A DNA stretch of 64,000 nt, from positions 1 to 64,000 of the forward strand of contig JAONGR010000005.1 in NCBI GenBank assembly GCA_028375605.1, in the 5' to 3' direction. The position numbers and the translations under genes are program-made. The DNA comes from Arcobacteraceae bacterium. GTDB taxonomy: Bacteria; Campylobacterota; Campylobacteria; Campylobacterales; Arcobacteraceae. Below, piece after piece: positions 34,115 to 42,413 of the stretch; within the stretch, counting starts at the first letter, position 1; each line of letters opens with the position of its first letter. Under the pieces are notes generated by a model. It did not search any database. It was not told the origin of the DNA and was given only the letters and a program-made list of their open reading frames with translations.

Positions 34115-34504
34115 ATGAAACAATCAAACTTTATGGATAAATATCCAATTTATACAATAGAATTAGACAAAAAAGAGATATCTCAAAATTCAATAGAAGA
34201 GATATTAGAATATTTTAAAAATAAAATAGAGTCACATCCTGTTGCAACAATAATATCAACATTTGATAATTACACACATACAAAAAACATAGGTGGAGAG
34301 ATAACAGATGAAATACTTGATGTCAAAAATATCATATTTTGTTTTGGCACAACAATTCCTAATACTCAAATAACAGCAGTAAGACCAAGAAGTATAGGTA
34401 TATGTGAATTAAAAGATAAATTTTCAATTAATTTTTTAGAAGTTCCAAGAGAGGAATTAAATAATTTATTACAAAAATGGACAAAAGAGTTACTCCAGAA
34501 GTAG
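34115..34504 (+). CDS. conserved small protein (DUF6858-like)
   Basis: A 129-residue soluble protein: NFMDKYPIYTIELDKKE, TIISTFDNYTHTKNIGGEI, NIIFCFGTTIPNTQITAVRP and RSIGI. The FDxYxHTK and AVRPRSIG pieces look strongly conserved, and I associate them with the DUF6858 family, from memory only. No membrane segment. Two bases after the preceding gene, so probably cotranscribed with the transporter. Function unknown. Confidence 0.6.
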   Translation: MKQSNFMDKYPIYTIELDKKEISQNSIEEILEYFKNKIESHPVATIISTFDNYTHTKNIGGEITDEILDVKNIIFCFGTTIPNTQITAVRPRSIGICELKDKFSINFLEVPREELNNLLQKWTKELLQK

Positions 34505-34570
34505 TATAAGCTATTGTATTCTATTCTTTAATTTAATAGCTTTTAATCAATATTTTAATACTATAAATTT

Positions 34571-35452
34571 ATGAATAATATTACAATAGCAATTAAAAAT
34601 AAAACAAATTTAACTCTTCAATTAGAAAAAAAATATAATATAGACTACTATAAAAAACCAAGCTTATTTTCGAAATTATTATTACAAGATGGAAAACATC
34701 CTGATATATATTTCCATAAAGGTTTTTTATCAAGTGATGCAGTAGATCTAATAGAAAAATCTCGTATTGTGATTGTGACATCAAATAAGGTAAAAGAAGA
34801 GATTGTTGCAAAAGTATCAGGTCTTGATATCTCAAAATTACATGTAATCTATCCCTATTTGCTGGAAAAACAACAATATGAAAAATCCATTAAAAAAAAT
34901 TTTAAAAAAAAATTTGATATTGCAAAAGAATCAAAAATTTTATTTTTTAGAGGAACAGATCTATCTCAAAGTGGATTAGCTGTTTTAACAGATGTGATAT
35001 CTAGAATGTACAAAGATAATTTTACACTAGTAATTGAATCAAATTTAAAACAGATAACACCCTTAAAGTTACAAATGGAAAGATCCGAGTTGAAGTTTCA
35101 GTATCTTTTATTATCAGATTATGAGGATTTAGCTGAGTTATTTATATCTTCGGATATATTTATTTTACCAACAAATCAAAAATATTTTTCAACAGATGTA
35201 CTAAAAGCAATGTATTATAGAAATGCTGTATTTGTAATGGAATCTAATCCTGCTTCTGAGTTAATTGATGTTTTTTCATTAATTCAAAGTGAAGAAGATA
35301 GAAGTGTATCCTTTAAAGTAGACTCTTTACTTATTAATAAAAATGAATTAAAAAAAATTCAAAAAGAAAATCAAAAGATTACAGATAATTATTCTTTAGA
35401 GAAAAGTTTTAATAAAATATCTGAAATTATAGAAAAAACTTTTGACATTTAA
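34571..35452 (+). CDS. GT-B glycosyltransferase-like protein
   Basis: A 293-residue protein. The C-terminal half follows group 1 glycosyltransferases: KESKILFFRGTDLSQSGLAV, DYEDLAELFISSDIFILPTN, STDVLKAMYYRNAVFVMESN, and the end helix. The typical catalytic EGxG-E motif is not clear, so activity is uncertain. The N-terminal part has a VVTSNKVKEEIVAK segment with an acceptor-domain-like fold. It has no glycan cluster around it. Confidence 0.6.
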   Translation: MNNITIAIKNKTNLTLQLEKKYNIDYYKKPSLFSKLLLQDGKHPDIYFHKGFLSSDAVDLIEKSRIVIVTSNKVKEEIVAKVSGLDISKLHVIYPYLLEKQQYEKSIKKNFKKKFDIAKESKILFFRGTDLSQSGLAVLTDVISRMYKDNFTLVIESNLKQITPLKLQMERSELKFQYLLLSDYEDLAELFISSDIFILPTNQKYFSTDVLKAMYYRNAVFVMESNPASELIDVFSLIQSEEDRSVSFKVDSLLINKNELKKIQKENQKITDNYSLEKSFNKISEIIEKTFDI

Positions 35453-35596
35453 TTGGTTTTTCTATATAATGCTGTTAATTAAGAGTATTTAGTAGGGAAA
35501 TATTGGCATTTATGTTAGTATTGGCATTTAATTAATTAGATGTTTACGCTATCCGAACAGACTTTTAAAAAAATAAATTATTACAAGGGTTCTACT

Positions 35597-35911
35597 ATGA
35601 ACAAAATTTTAATCTTAATGGTTGCTATGGCAACTGCTGCATTCGCTGCTGATGGTGATGTTGCTAACGAAACTTTAAAAGCTTACTCAGTACTTGCTGC
35701 TGGTGTTGGTCTAGGTCTTGCTGCACTTGGTGGTGCTGTTGGTATGGGTAATACTGCTGCTGCAACTATTGCTGGTACAGCTAGAAATCCAGGTATGGGT
35801 GGAAAACTTATGACTACAATGTTCATTGCATTAGCGATGATCGAAGCTCAAGTTATTTATACACTTGTTATTGCTTTAATTGCATTATATGCAAACCCAT
35901 TTTTAGGGTAA
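35597..35911 (+). CDS. atpE: ATP synthase F0 subunit c
   Basis: A 104-residue proteolipid that forms the rotor ring. Track start 35540 is too early; ATG 35597 has RBS AAGGGT and begins MNKILILMVAMATAAFAADG, a cleavable-looking leader. Two membrane hairpin helices follow: GVGLGLAALGGAVGMGNTAA and IALAMIEAQVIYTLVIALI with the ion-binding Glu. It stands apart from the other ATP synthase genes, as usual in this phylum, and is followed by a strong terminator. High expression is likely; codon use is more G+C rich than the neighbours. Confidence 0.95.
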   Translation: MNKILILMVAMATAAFAADGDVANETLKAYSVLAAGVGLGLAALGGAVGMGNTAAATIAGTARNPGMGGKLMTTMFIALAMIEAQVIYTLVIALIALYANPFLG

Positions 35912-35925
35912 TCAATACAATTGAT

Positions 35926-35961
35926 TAAAAAAGTCAAGCATTTATGCTTGGCTTTTTTTTT
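35926..35961 (+). terminator. Rho-independent terminator of atpE
   Basis: AAGTCAAGCA / TGCTTGGCTT, 10-bp stem with one T-G pair and a TTTA loop, followed by nine T. Confidence 0.85.
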
Positions 35962-35975
35962 GTTTAAGGAAAAAA

Positions 35976-36395
35976 ATGAATCAAGAAAAAATGGATAATA
36001 TTAAAAATATTCGTATACTATATGTCGAGGATGATCTTGAAATTCAAAAGGTCTTTTCTTCTTTACTAAAATCTATTTTTGATAATGTAACAATTGCATC
36101 TAATGGACGTGAAGGTTTAGATTTTTTTCAAAATAAAGATTATAAATTTGATTTTGTTATTTCTGATATAGAGATGCCAGAAATGAATGGCTTAAGTATG
36201 CTAGAAGAGATTAAAAAGATTGATCCTGTTATACCATGTATATTAGCAACAGCACATGGAGAATTTGATTATTTTATGAAAGCTAATGAGTTAGGTGTTT
36301 TTCGGTATATGCAAAAACCATTAGATATAAAAGAATTATTAGAAGCCGTTAATGACTTCCAAAATGGACTAGAAGTTAAAAAAATAGATTTATAA
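35976..36395 (+). CDS. single-domain response regulator (CheY-like)
   Basis: A 139-residue receiver domain: ILYVEDDLEIQKVFSSLL (acidic pair), DFVISDIEMPEMNG (phospho-acceptor Asp), ILATAHGEF (Thr) and MQKPLDIKELL (Lys). No output domain. It is the only response regulator in a window with four sensor kinases, but lies 6.7 kb from the nearest one, so pairing is not established. RBS AAGGA. Overlaps the convergent dusB by 20 bp. Confidence 0.88.
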   Translation: MNQEKMDNIKNIRILYVEDDLEIQKVFSSLLKSIFDNVTIASNGREGLDFFQNKDYKFDFVISDIEMPEMNGLSMLEEIKKIDPVIPCILATAHGEFDYFMKANELGVFRYMQKPLDIKELLEAVNDFQNGLEVKKIDL

Positions 36396-37308
36396 GTTTT
36401 AACATCTCTTTAGGATCAGTTATATGGTTTACTTGATCTCTAAAGTTATTTGCTCCATCATATCCTTTTGAATAGGTATGTAGATGTTTTCTAAACATTA
36501 CAACACCATAATCATTATAATGTTTAACCATTTTTGTTAAATGCTCAATTATAATTTCTTTTTTAAGTTCGTTTGTAATTGTGTCATTCTGAGATGATAT
36601 TTGGTGAAAAATCCATGGCTTACCAATTGCTCCACGTCCAATCATAATTCCATCAGCCTTAGTATGATTTAGTACGTATTTTGCCTTCTCTAGGTCGGTG
36701 ATATCTCCATTTGCCATAACAGGAATACTCACTGTTTGCTTTATAGCTGCTATTGCATCATAATCTACAGCCGCTTTATAAGCACCTTTTTTTGTTCGAC
36801 CATGCACCGCAATAAAATCAATCCCACAATCCTCAATAGCTTTAGCTATATCAACAGGTATCTTCTCATCTACACCAATTCTTACTTTGCATGTAGTGTA
36901 TTGTTTATTAGAGTATTTTTTGATTGTTCGTAGCATCGTTTGAAGTCTTGGTAAATCGCCTAATAAATTTGAACCACTTCCATGATTAAATACTTTAGGT
37001 GCAGGACATCCACAGTTTAAGTCAATACCTGCGATACCATCAAGTTCATTTATTTTTTCAATAGCAGCAATTAAAATTTCTGTTTTGTTACCTGCTAGTT
37101 GGATAAAGAATGGATCTTCGTTAGGTGATTTTTCTAGCATTTTTATCGTTTTTTCACTATTGTATGCTAATGCATTTGAGCTAATCATTTCACTTACTGT
37201 GTAATCAACACCAAAATTTTTAACGACAGATCTAAATGGAAGATCTGTATATCCTGCTAATGGCGCTAGGGCAATAACAGGTTTTGAAAAGTCTATAGTT
37301 TTATTCAT
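36376..37308 (-). CDS. dusB: tRNA-dihydrouridine synthase B
   Basis: A 310-residue FMN enzyme that reduces uridine in the tRNA D-loop. ALAPLAGYTDLPFRSVVKNF, GIDLNCGCPAPKVFNHGSGS with the catalytic Cys, FIAVHGRTKKGAYKAAVDY, SIPVMANGDI and GIMIGRGAIGKPWIF are standard motifs. Length matches the family. Four bp downstream of the membrane protein gene 37312 on the minus strand, likely the same transcript. Confidence 0.93.
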   Translation of the reverse strand: MNKTIDFSKPVIALAPLAGYTDLPFRSVVKNFGVDYTVSEMISSNALAYNSEKTIKMLEKSPNEDPFFIQLAGNKTEILIAAIEKINELDGIAGIDLNCGCPAPKVFNHGSGSNLLGDLPRLQTMLRTIKKYSNKQYTTCKVRIGVDEKIPVDIAKAIEDCGIDFIAVHGRTKKGAYKAAVDYDAIAAIKQTVSIPVMANGDITDLEKAKYVLNHTKADGIMIGRGAIGKPWIFHQISSQNDTITNELKKEIIIEHLTKMVKHYNDYGVVMFRKHLHTYSKGYDGANNFRDQVNHITDPKEMLKLINLFF

Positions 37309-37311
37309 ATA

Positions 37312-38334
37312 CTATTTTTTATAACTTAATGCATCTATAGAATAAGTTGTTTTACCAGCATCTTTAAGGTCTACAAGTGCTTTAAATATAAGATATTCAT
37401 CAGTAGCACTATTTACTAAAATATCTCTCATTTTATCAATCATTTCATACTCAGCTAATACATATAAATATGCAGTAGTATATTCTTCTTTTTCTGAAGA
37501 CAAATCTTCAAAAAGTTTGATTATTTGATCTGGAGTCATTAGTTTTTTATAATTTTTAATAATAGTAATTAGCTCTTCATTTGATAATTCAACTTTTTTT
37601 ACTGTACTTATAATAGTTTCACTATTCATAGAAAATTCAGCTTTTTGTTCACTATCTTTTTTTAATAAAGCGTTAACCATCTCTCTATCTAATGTTAATT
37701 CTGGTAGTACTTTTTTTATAGAAGTCATAGATTTTGATTGTAATGCTTTTAAGAATGCATATTTAATAACATCTTGAGTACTTTTAAGTGGGCTTTTTAA
37801 AATTTCTAATGCAAAATTATCATCAAGATCAATTCTATTTTTTGTATTGTTAATCATTAATGGATTTTCAGGATCTAATTTTAAATCTTTTGATGAGATA
37901 TATTTACCTGATTTTATACTAAATGCTTGTTCAACTGTTTTAGTGATTTCTTTGTCATCTGTACTAAAATTACTATCTGATGCGGTAACATCTAGTTGTT
38001 TTAAAATTGAACCAAGCTCTTTAAAATTTTGATTTTGAAAAGTTACATTTGATGTTTCTTTTAATAATCTTTTATTAATTAAAGAAATCATACTTTGAGA
38101 GTCTTTTGTTACGGCTTTAGTATTAAAATAGTTTTTTAATCCATAAAATGAGATATGAATAATTGTCAATACTAGTAAAAGAACCATTGGTAAAATAACC
38201 CATATAGCAATAGGTAAAATGATTGTAAAATCAACTATCTGTAATCTATAATCACCTGCAGCAATACTAAAAGTATAACCAAATATAATAATTGCTAATA
38301 GCAATGAACCTACAATGTATTTTTTTAATCCCAT
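37312..38334 (-). CDS. conserved membrane protein of unknown function
   Basis: A 340-residue protein with two N-terminal hydrophobic segments (YIVGSLLLAIIIFGYTFSIA; IILPIAIWVILPMVLLLVLT) and a long soluble, helical, charged C-terminal domain of about 260 residues that ends in a repeat-like region (ELITIIKNYKKLMTPDQIIK; YTTAYLYVLAEYEMIDKMRD). I do not recognise the family. Between dksA and dusB in a compact minus-strand run. No enzyme motif visible. Confidence 0.65.
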   Translation of the reverse strand: MGLKKYIVGSLLLAIIIFGYTFSIAAGDYRLQIVDFTIILPIAIWVILPMVLLLVLTIIHISFYGLKNYFNTKAVTKDSQSMISLINKRLLKETSNVTFQNQNFKELGSILKQLDVTASDSNFSTDDKEITKTVEQAFSIKSGKYISSKDLKLDPENPLMINNTKNRIDLDDNFALEILKSPLKSTQDVIKYAFLKALQSKSMTSIKKVLPELTLDREMVNALLKKDSEQKAEFSMNSETIISTVKKVELSNEELITIIKNYKKLMTPDQIIKLFEDLSSEKEEYTTAYLYVLAEYEMIDKMRDILVNSATDEYLIFKALVDLKDAGKTTYSIDALSYKK

Positions 38335-38351
38335 ATTTTAATCCTTATAAA

Positions 38352-38708
38352 TTAGTTACTGTTATTTTCGTGAATTTCTCTACAATCAGTACAGAATTTT
38401 GCAAATGGTTTTGCTTTTAGTCTTCCGATGGCAATTTGCTCATCACACATTTCACAAATACCATAAGTTTTATTTTTAATACTCTCTAAAGCTTCTTTAA
38501 TCTCTTTTAATTCTTGCTTTTGTTGATTAATGATTATACCTGATGTAAAACTATCACTACTAGCCTCTGCAAAATCTAATTCATCTTTGCAATCTAGATT
38601 ATTTAATTTGGAAATATTATCTATTCCGTCTGTAATATTACTTTCGATTGTAATTTGTCTTTGTTCTAGCATGATTTCTAATTCGTCTATTTGTTTACTT
38701 GAAGCCAC
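38352..38708 (-). CDS. dksA: DksA/TraR-type zinc-finger regulator
   Basis: A 118-residue RNA-polymerase-binding regulator acting with ppGpp. N-terminal coiled coil (IDELEIMLEQRQITIESNIT) with a DELDFAEASSDSF tip region, then the zinc finger YGICEMCDEQIAIGRLKAKP and FCTDC with CxxC pairs. Shorter than E. coli DksA (151) but usual for this phylum. It precedes the membrane protein gene and follows rlmH on the minus strand. Confidence 0.85.
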   Translation of the reverse strand: MASSKQIDELEIMLEQRQITIESNITDGIDNISKLNNLDCKDELDFAEASSDSFTSGIIINQQKQELKEIKEALESIKNKTYGICEMCDEQIAIGRLKAKPFAKFCTDCREIHENNSN

Positions 38709-38759
38709 TTCATATTCCTAATTTATATAATTTTAAGAGTATATCCAATTTTGTCTAAA

Positions 38760-39224
38760 TTATTTATGATAAGGATGATTATTTAATATACACAATGACC
38801 TAAAAATTTGCTCGCATAAAACTATATTTGCAATCTTATGTGCATAGGTTAACTCACTTAATGAAATAGACTTATCACACTTGGCTAAGAAGGCTCTATC
38901 AAAACCATAAGCTCCTCCAATATAAAAATTTATTGTAATTTTATCTTCAAGAAGTTTACTAAATTTAAAGCTATCAAGTTTTTGTCCTAACACATCTAAT
39001 GCGATGTTATACCCTGTAGATAATTTAGGAATATAGAGCTCATTATATGCTTGTTGTGATTCTCTTTCTCCTAGTGTTTGGGCTTTTGAAATTTGTTTGT
39101 TAAATAAACTATGAACTTCCACTTTTGCCCATCTTGATGACATTTTAATAAACTCTTGCACTAATGGTTCAAAATTATCGTTAGATTTTTTTACTATTTG
39201 ATAAATATTTATTTTGCAGTTAAT
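38760..39224 (-). CDS. rlmH: 23S rRNA pseudouridine-1915 N3-methyltransferase, probable ATT start
   Basis: SPOUT-family methyltransferase: NFYIGGAYGFDRAFLAKCDK, SISLSELTYAHKIANIVLCE and the terminal NNHPYHK are diagnostic. The track starts at GTG 39161 (133 residues), but the frame continues upstream as KINIYQIVKKSNDNFEPLVQ, the conserved RlmH N-terminus. No ATG, GTG or TTG exists in that extension before an in-frame TAA at 39254. An AAGGA site (39236-39232) precedes two ATT codons; ATT 39224-39222 has 7-bp spacing and yields 154 residues, the usual family size. It uses a non-standard start, or the sequence carries an error. Divergent from ribF. Confidence 0.85.
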   Translation of the reverse strand: MNCKINIYQIVKKSNDNFEPLVQEFIKMSSRWAKVEVHSLFNKQISKAQTLGERESQQAYNELYIPKLSTGYNIALDVLGQKLDSFKFSKLLEDKITINFYIGGAYGFDRAFLAKCDKSISLSELTYAHKIANIVLCEQIFRSLCILNNHPYHK

Positions 39225-39281
39225 AATATTATCCTTAATTTGTTTTGGATATTATACCAAATTAGATTAAAAGGAATAGTT

Positions 39282-40106
39282 ATAAATAAGAATACAATAA
39301 CAAGTATTGCAATAGGTGGTTTTGATGGTATGCATTTAGCCCATCAAGAATTATTTAAAAAATTAGATAACAATGGTGGTATTATTGTTATCCAAACTAC
39401 CTATGCAAATATTTCTCCTTTTAGATATCGAGAATTACATACTAAATATCCTATATATTTTTATCCATTAGAAAATATAAAACATTTATCTGGAAAAGAA
39501 TTTGTTAATTTAATTAAAGAAGAATTTCCGAATCTTAAAAAAATTGTTGTTGGATATGATTTTCATTTTGGGCATAGAGCTGCTTATAATAATGAAAATT
39601 TAATGGACTTTTTTGGTGGAGATGTTGAAATCGTTCCTGAATATAAAATTGATAATGTGCCAGTTCATTCTCGTATTATACGTTCATATTTGCGAGATGG
39701 AGAGATCTCATTGGCAAATAAATTCTTAGGTTATAATTACCAGTTAAGTGGACTTACAATTAAAGGTCAAGGACTTGGTAAAAAACAATTTGTACCTACT
39801 ATTAATATAAATGTGAGAGATTTTTTAATACCAGAAGCAGGTATTTACATTACAAAAACACAGCTTAATGAAACTATTTATTGTTCGGTAACATTTATTG
39901 GTCATAGGGTGACTACAGATGGTCAATTTGCAATTGAAACACATCTGTTAGACGAAGATTTTAAACAAGATGTTCCTAAGAGTGTGCGAGTTGAATTTAT
40001 ACATAAAATAAGAGATAATAAAAAGTTTGATAAGTTTGAAGATTTAAAAAAACAAATTGTAGATGATATAAATTATACATTATTATGGTTTGAAGGAGAA
40101 AAATGA
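39282..40106 (+). CDS. ribF: bifunctional riboflavin kinase/FAD synthetase, probable ATA start
   Basis: Makes FMN and FAD from riboflavin. SIAIGGFDGMHLAHQELFKK is the adenylyltransferase GxFDGxH motif; VVGYDFHFGHRA follows; the kinase half has SGLTIKGQGLGKKQFVPTIN. The track start (TTG 39198) adds a hydrophobic tail with no RBS. A clean AAGGA (39271-39275) lies six bases before ATA 39282 (ATA AAT AAG), which would give about 274 residues. TTG 39239 lacks an RBS. So ATA looks like the start, as in folC. Stop overlaps the AAA ATPase gene by 4 bp. Confidence 0.88.
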   Translation: MNKNTITSIAIGGFDGMHLAHQELFKKLDNNGGIIVIQTTYANISPFRYRELHTKYPIYFYPLENIKHLSGKEFVNLIKEEFPNLKKIVVGYDFHFGHRAAYNNENLMDFFGGDVEIVPEYKIDNVPVHSRIIRSYLRDGEISLANKFLGYNYQLSGLTIKGQGLGKKQFVPTININVRDFLIPEAGIYITKTQLNETIYCSVTFIGHRVTTDGQFAIETHLLDEDFKQDVPKSVRVEFIHKIRDNKKFDKFEDLKKQIVDDINYTLLWFEGEK

Positions 40107-41839
40107 AAAATGTAGTGAAATTTATAGAATCAAAAGATATAACAACATTAGATATTTATGCACAGTTAAAGTGTAATGTTGAAGAAGTGAAAATTTTACA
40201 ACATCTAACAAAACAATATATTTTAGCAATTGATACTTTACTCGTAATAGATATATTATCTGAATTTTATGATTTAAAAACATATGAGCATTTAGATAAA
40301 ATATATATATTAAAAAATTTACTTGAGCTTGGTTGGATCGTTCAAAGTAATTTTTCTGCTACTAAAGTTAGTGATTTATCTCAATTAGAGCTTATCAATA
40401 CACCAGTTAAACTAAGTAGCTCATTTTTGAAACTATTAGAAGTAGGCTCATTAGATTTAGTATTACCTGAAGTAAAAGAATATAGTGATCATTTAGAGTA
40501 TTTACAAGACCAATTCTTTAAAATAGAACTTGCACAGCAGTTAAATATTGTAAAGCATAATTTTGACGAAAATTCACCAAATGCCAATAGATTAAGAAGT
40601 AAACTACTATTACTTGAAAATAGAATCAAAGAAAGAGTTACGACCACTAAAACTCCTATTATGCTAGAAGAATTTTTTAAAGACAATGAATTAAAAGAGC
40701 AAGAGCAGATGATTTTTCTTTCTCTTTTAAAAGAAGAATATGCTGGTAGTGATGAATCTATTCGAGATATGAATTCTTTAATTGCATTGGTTTCTTCTGA
40801 TGATTATGAGAAGATAAAATATAGAAGTTTACTAGAAGAAAGTGGAACTCTTATTGCTAATAATTTGATTGATTATGATGAGATGTTAACTCCTTTTGGT
40901 GGAATAAATAGGAATTTTTATATTCCTGAACAAATTCTGTATCAAATTTCTCATCCTATTAAAAAAGAAACACGACAAAGAAAAATTAAATTAGATATGT
41001 TGATTGGTGAGCAAGAGCTATTTGAATTAATTGAACCTAAAAAGTCAATGGATGATGTAGTTTTAAATGAAAAAACAAAAAATACTCTTAATTTATTATT
41101 GAAGCAAGTAGATAAAAAAGTAATTGATAAGTTGAAAAAATGGGGTATTAAGGATAAAAAGAAAAGTATCGATGCTCGTATTATATTTTATGGAGCAGCT
41201 GGTACTGGTAAAACTATTACCGCTTTAGCTCTTGCAAAATCTCTTAAGCGTCAAGTATTGAGTTTTGACTGTAGTAAAATTCTCTCTATGTATGTAGGTG
41301 AAAGTGAAAAAAATGTACGGAGAATATTTGATGATTATAAAGAATTATGTATTAAAACAAAATCACAACCTATTTTATTACTTAATGAAGCGGATCAATT
41401 TTTAAGTAATAGAGTGAGCGGTCAGATTAGTGGTAGCGATAAGATGCATAACCAAATGCAAAATATTTTTTTAGAACAAATAGAGAATTTTGATGGGATA
41501 CTCATAGCAACTACAAATTTACTCGATAGTATTGATAAAGCATTTTCACGTAGATTCAATTATAAAATTGAATTTTTAAAACCAGATGAAATTCAACGAA
41601 AAATATTATGGGAAAAACTACTTCCTGATACTTTGCCTTTATCTGATGATTTTGATTGTGATAAATTATCCCTTTCTAATTTAACAGGTGGACAAATTGA
41701 ATTAGTGATAAAAAATACTGCTTATAAATTAGCTATCGAAGATGAACCTGTATTTACTACAAATGATTTCATTGAAGAAATTTTAAAAGAAGAAAAAAGT
41801 ATGTTTGATAAAGATAAAAAAATGGGATTTTTTTCGTAG
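40103..41839 (+). CDS. AAA-family ATPase
   Basis: A 578-residue protein. The first 330 residues are helical and unassigned. The AAA module follows: Walker A FYGAAGTGKTITALALAKSL, pore-type MYVGESEKNVRRIFDDY, Walker B ILLLNEADQFL (Asn in place of the usual Asp, Glu kept), sensor ATTNLLDSIDKAFSRRFNYK with the arginine finger pair. Similar to FtsH/spastin-type ATPases without a protease domain. It overlaps ribF by 4 bp, probably cotranscribed, and is followed by a strong hairpin. Role unknown; maybe a remodelling chaperone. Confidence 0.8.
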   Translation: MKNVVKFIESKDITTLDIYAQLKCNVEEVKILQHLTKQYILAIDTLLVIDILSEFYDLKTYEHLDKIYILKNLLELGWIVQSNFSATKVSDLSQLELINTPVKLSSSFLKLLEVGSLDLVLPEVKEYSDHLEYLQDQFFKIELAQQLNIVKHNFDENSPNANRLRSKLLLLENRIKERVTTTKTPIMLEEFFKDNELKEQEQMIFLSLLKEEYAGSDESIRDMNSLIALVSSDDYEKIKYRSLLEESGTLIANNLIDYDEMLTPFGGINRNFYIPEQILYQISHPIKKETRQRKIKLDMLIGEQELFELIEPKKSMDDVVLNEKTKNTLNLLLKQVDKKVIDKLKKWGIKDKKKSIDARIIFYGAAGTGKTITALALAKSLKRQVLSFDCSKILSMYVGESEKNVRRIFDDYKELCIKTKSQPILLLNEADQFLSNRVSGQISGSDKMHNQMQNIFLEQIENFDGILIATTNLLDSIDKAFSRRFNYKIEFLKPDEIQRKILWEKLLPDTLPLSDDFDCDKLSLSNLTGGQIELVIKNTAYKLAIEDEPVFTTNDFIEEILKEEKSMFDKDKKMGFFS

Positions 41840-41858
41840 ATTAGATAAATTATATAAA

Positions 41859-41887
41859 AATATTTTGAGCTAAAAGCTCAAAATATT
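41859..41887. terminator. bidirectional terminator between AAA ATPase and cold-shock gene
   Basis: AATATTTTGAGCT / AGCTCAAAATATT, perfect 13-bp stem with a 3-nt AAA loop, 20 bp after the ATPase stop and 9 bp after the csp stop on the other strand. Confidence 0.75.
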
Positions 41888-41895
41888 AAATGTTA

Positions 41896-42114
41896 TTACA
41901 GTCCTGTAACGTTTTCTGCTTGAGGACCTTTTTGACCTTCACCAACTTCATAAGTCACTTTTTGACCTTCGTTTAATGTTGCTCTTTCATAACCATTACT
42001 ATTGATTTGTCTGAAGTGTACGAATACATCTTTTCCACCATCTTCTTGCTCAATAAAACCATAACCTTTTTCACTATTGAACCATTTTACTGTTCCGTTT
42101 ACTAAATCTGCCAT
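41896..42114 (-). CDS. cspA: cold-shock protein (CspA family)
   Basis: A 72-residue single-strand nucleic-acid-binding protein: [20 protein letters not shown] and [10 protein letters not shown] are the RNP1 and RNP2 motifs. It melts RNA structure; the family includes both cold-induced and constitutive members. The 5-prime region (42115-42340) is long and AT-rich as in other csp leaders but I see no clear fold. G+C and codon use look like a highly expressed gene. Confidence 0.95.
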   Translation of the reverse strand: MADLVNGTVKWFNSEKGYGFIEQEDGGKDVFVHFRQINSNGYERATLNEGQKVTYEVGEGQKGPQAENVTGL

Positions 42115-42346
42115 GCAAATTCCTTTTTGTTTAAATACACCTCAAAGAGGTGGTTGAAAATCTAATATAAAGTTGTCTTTTATTTAACCTTTTTAATATT
42201 TTTGTGATATTAAATGGTATTAAATATTAAGATGTAACTTGAATCATCTTTCGTTAGTATTATTATAACAAATCTTTTCTTGGTTTACTCTGTATAAAAA
42301 TAGTAAACTAATAAAATTTATTACATAATTTTAAAGGAGAGTATTT

Positions 42347-42400
42347 TTGTTACAAAATGAAACTAATTTTTATGATAAATTAGCTCAAATTATAAGTTAG
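42347..42400 (+). pseudogene. tiny ORF with strong RBS, possible gene-start remnant
   Basis: TTG codon after AAAGGAGAG, reading LLQNETNFYDKLAQIIS then TAG (17 residues). The FYDKLAQI piece resembles the first residues of small SAM-dependent methyltransferases. It lies in the 300-bp gap between cspA and hisIE and ends 14 bp before the hisIE stop. Probably what is left of a deleted gene; a true microprotein is possible. The rest of 42115-42413 shows no other gene. Confidence 0.35.
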
Positions 42401-42413
42401 TGTATAAAAGTAA

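Noticed and set aside
39198-39281. N-terminal extension of ribF from TTG 39198
   Set aside because: No ribosome binding site, hydrophobic sequence unlike RibF, and it overlaps the opposite-strand rlmH N-terminus.
41896-42340. Cold-shock thermosensor leader upstream of cspA
   Set aside because: The leader is long and AT-rich but I could not find a convincing fold by eye.
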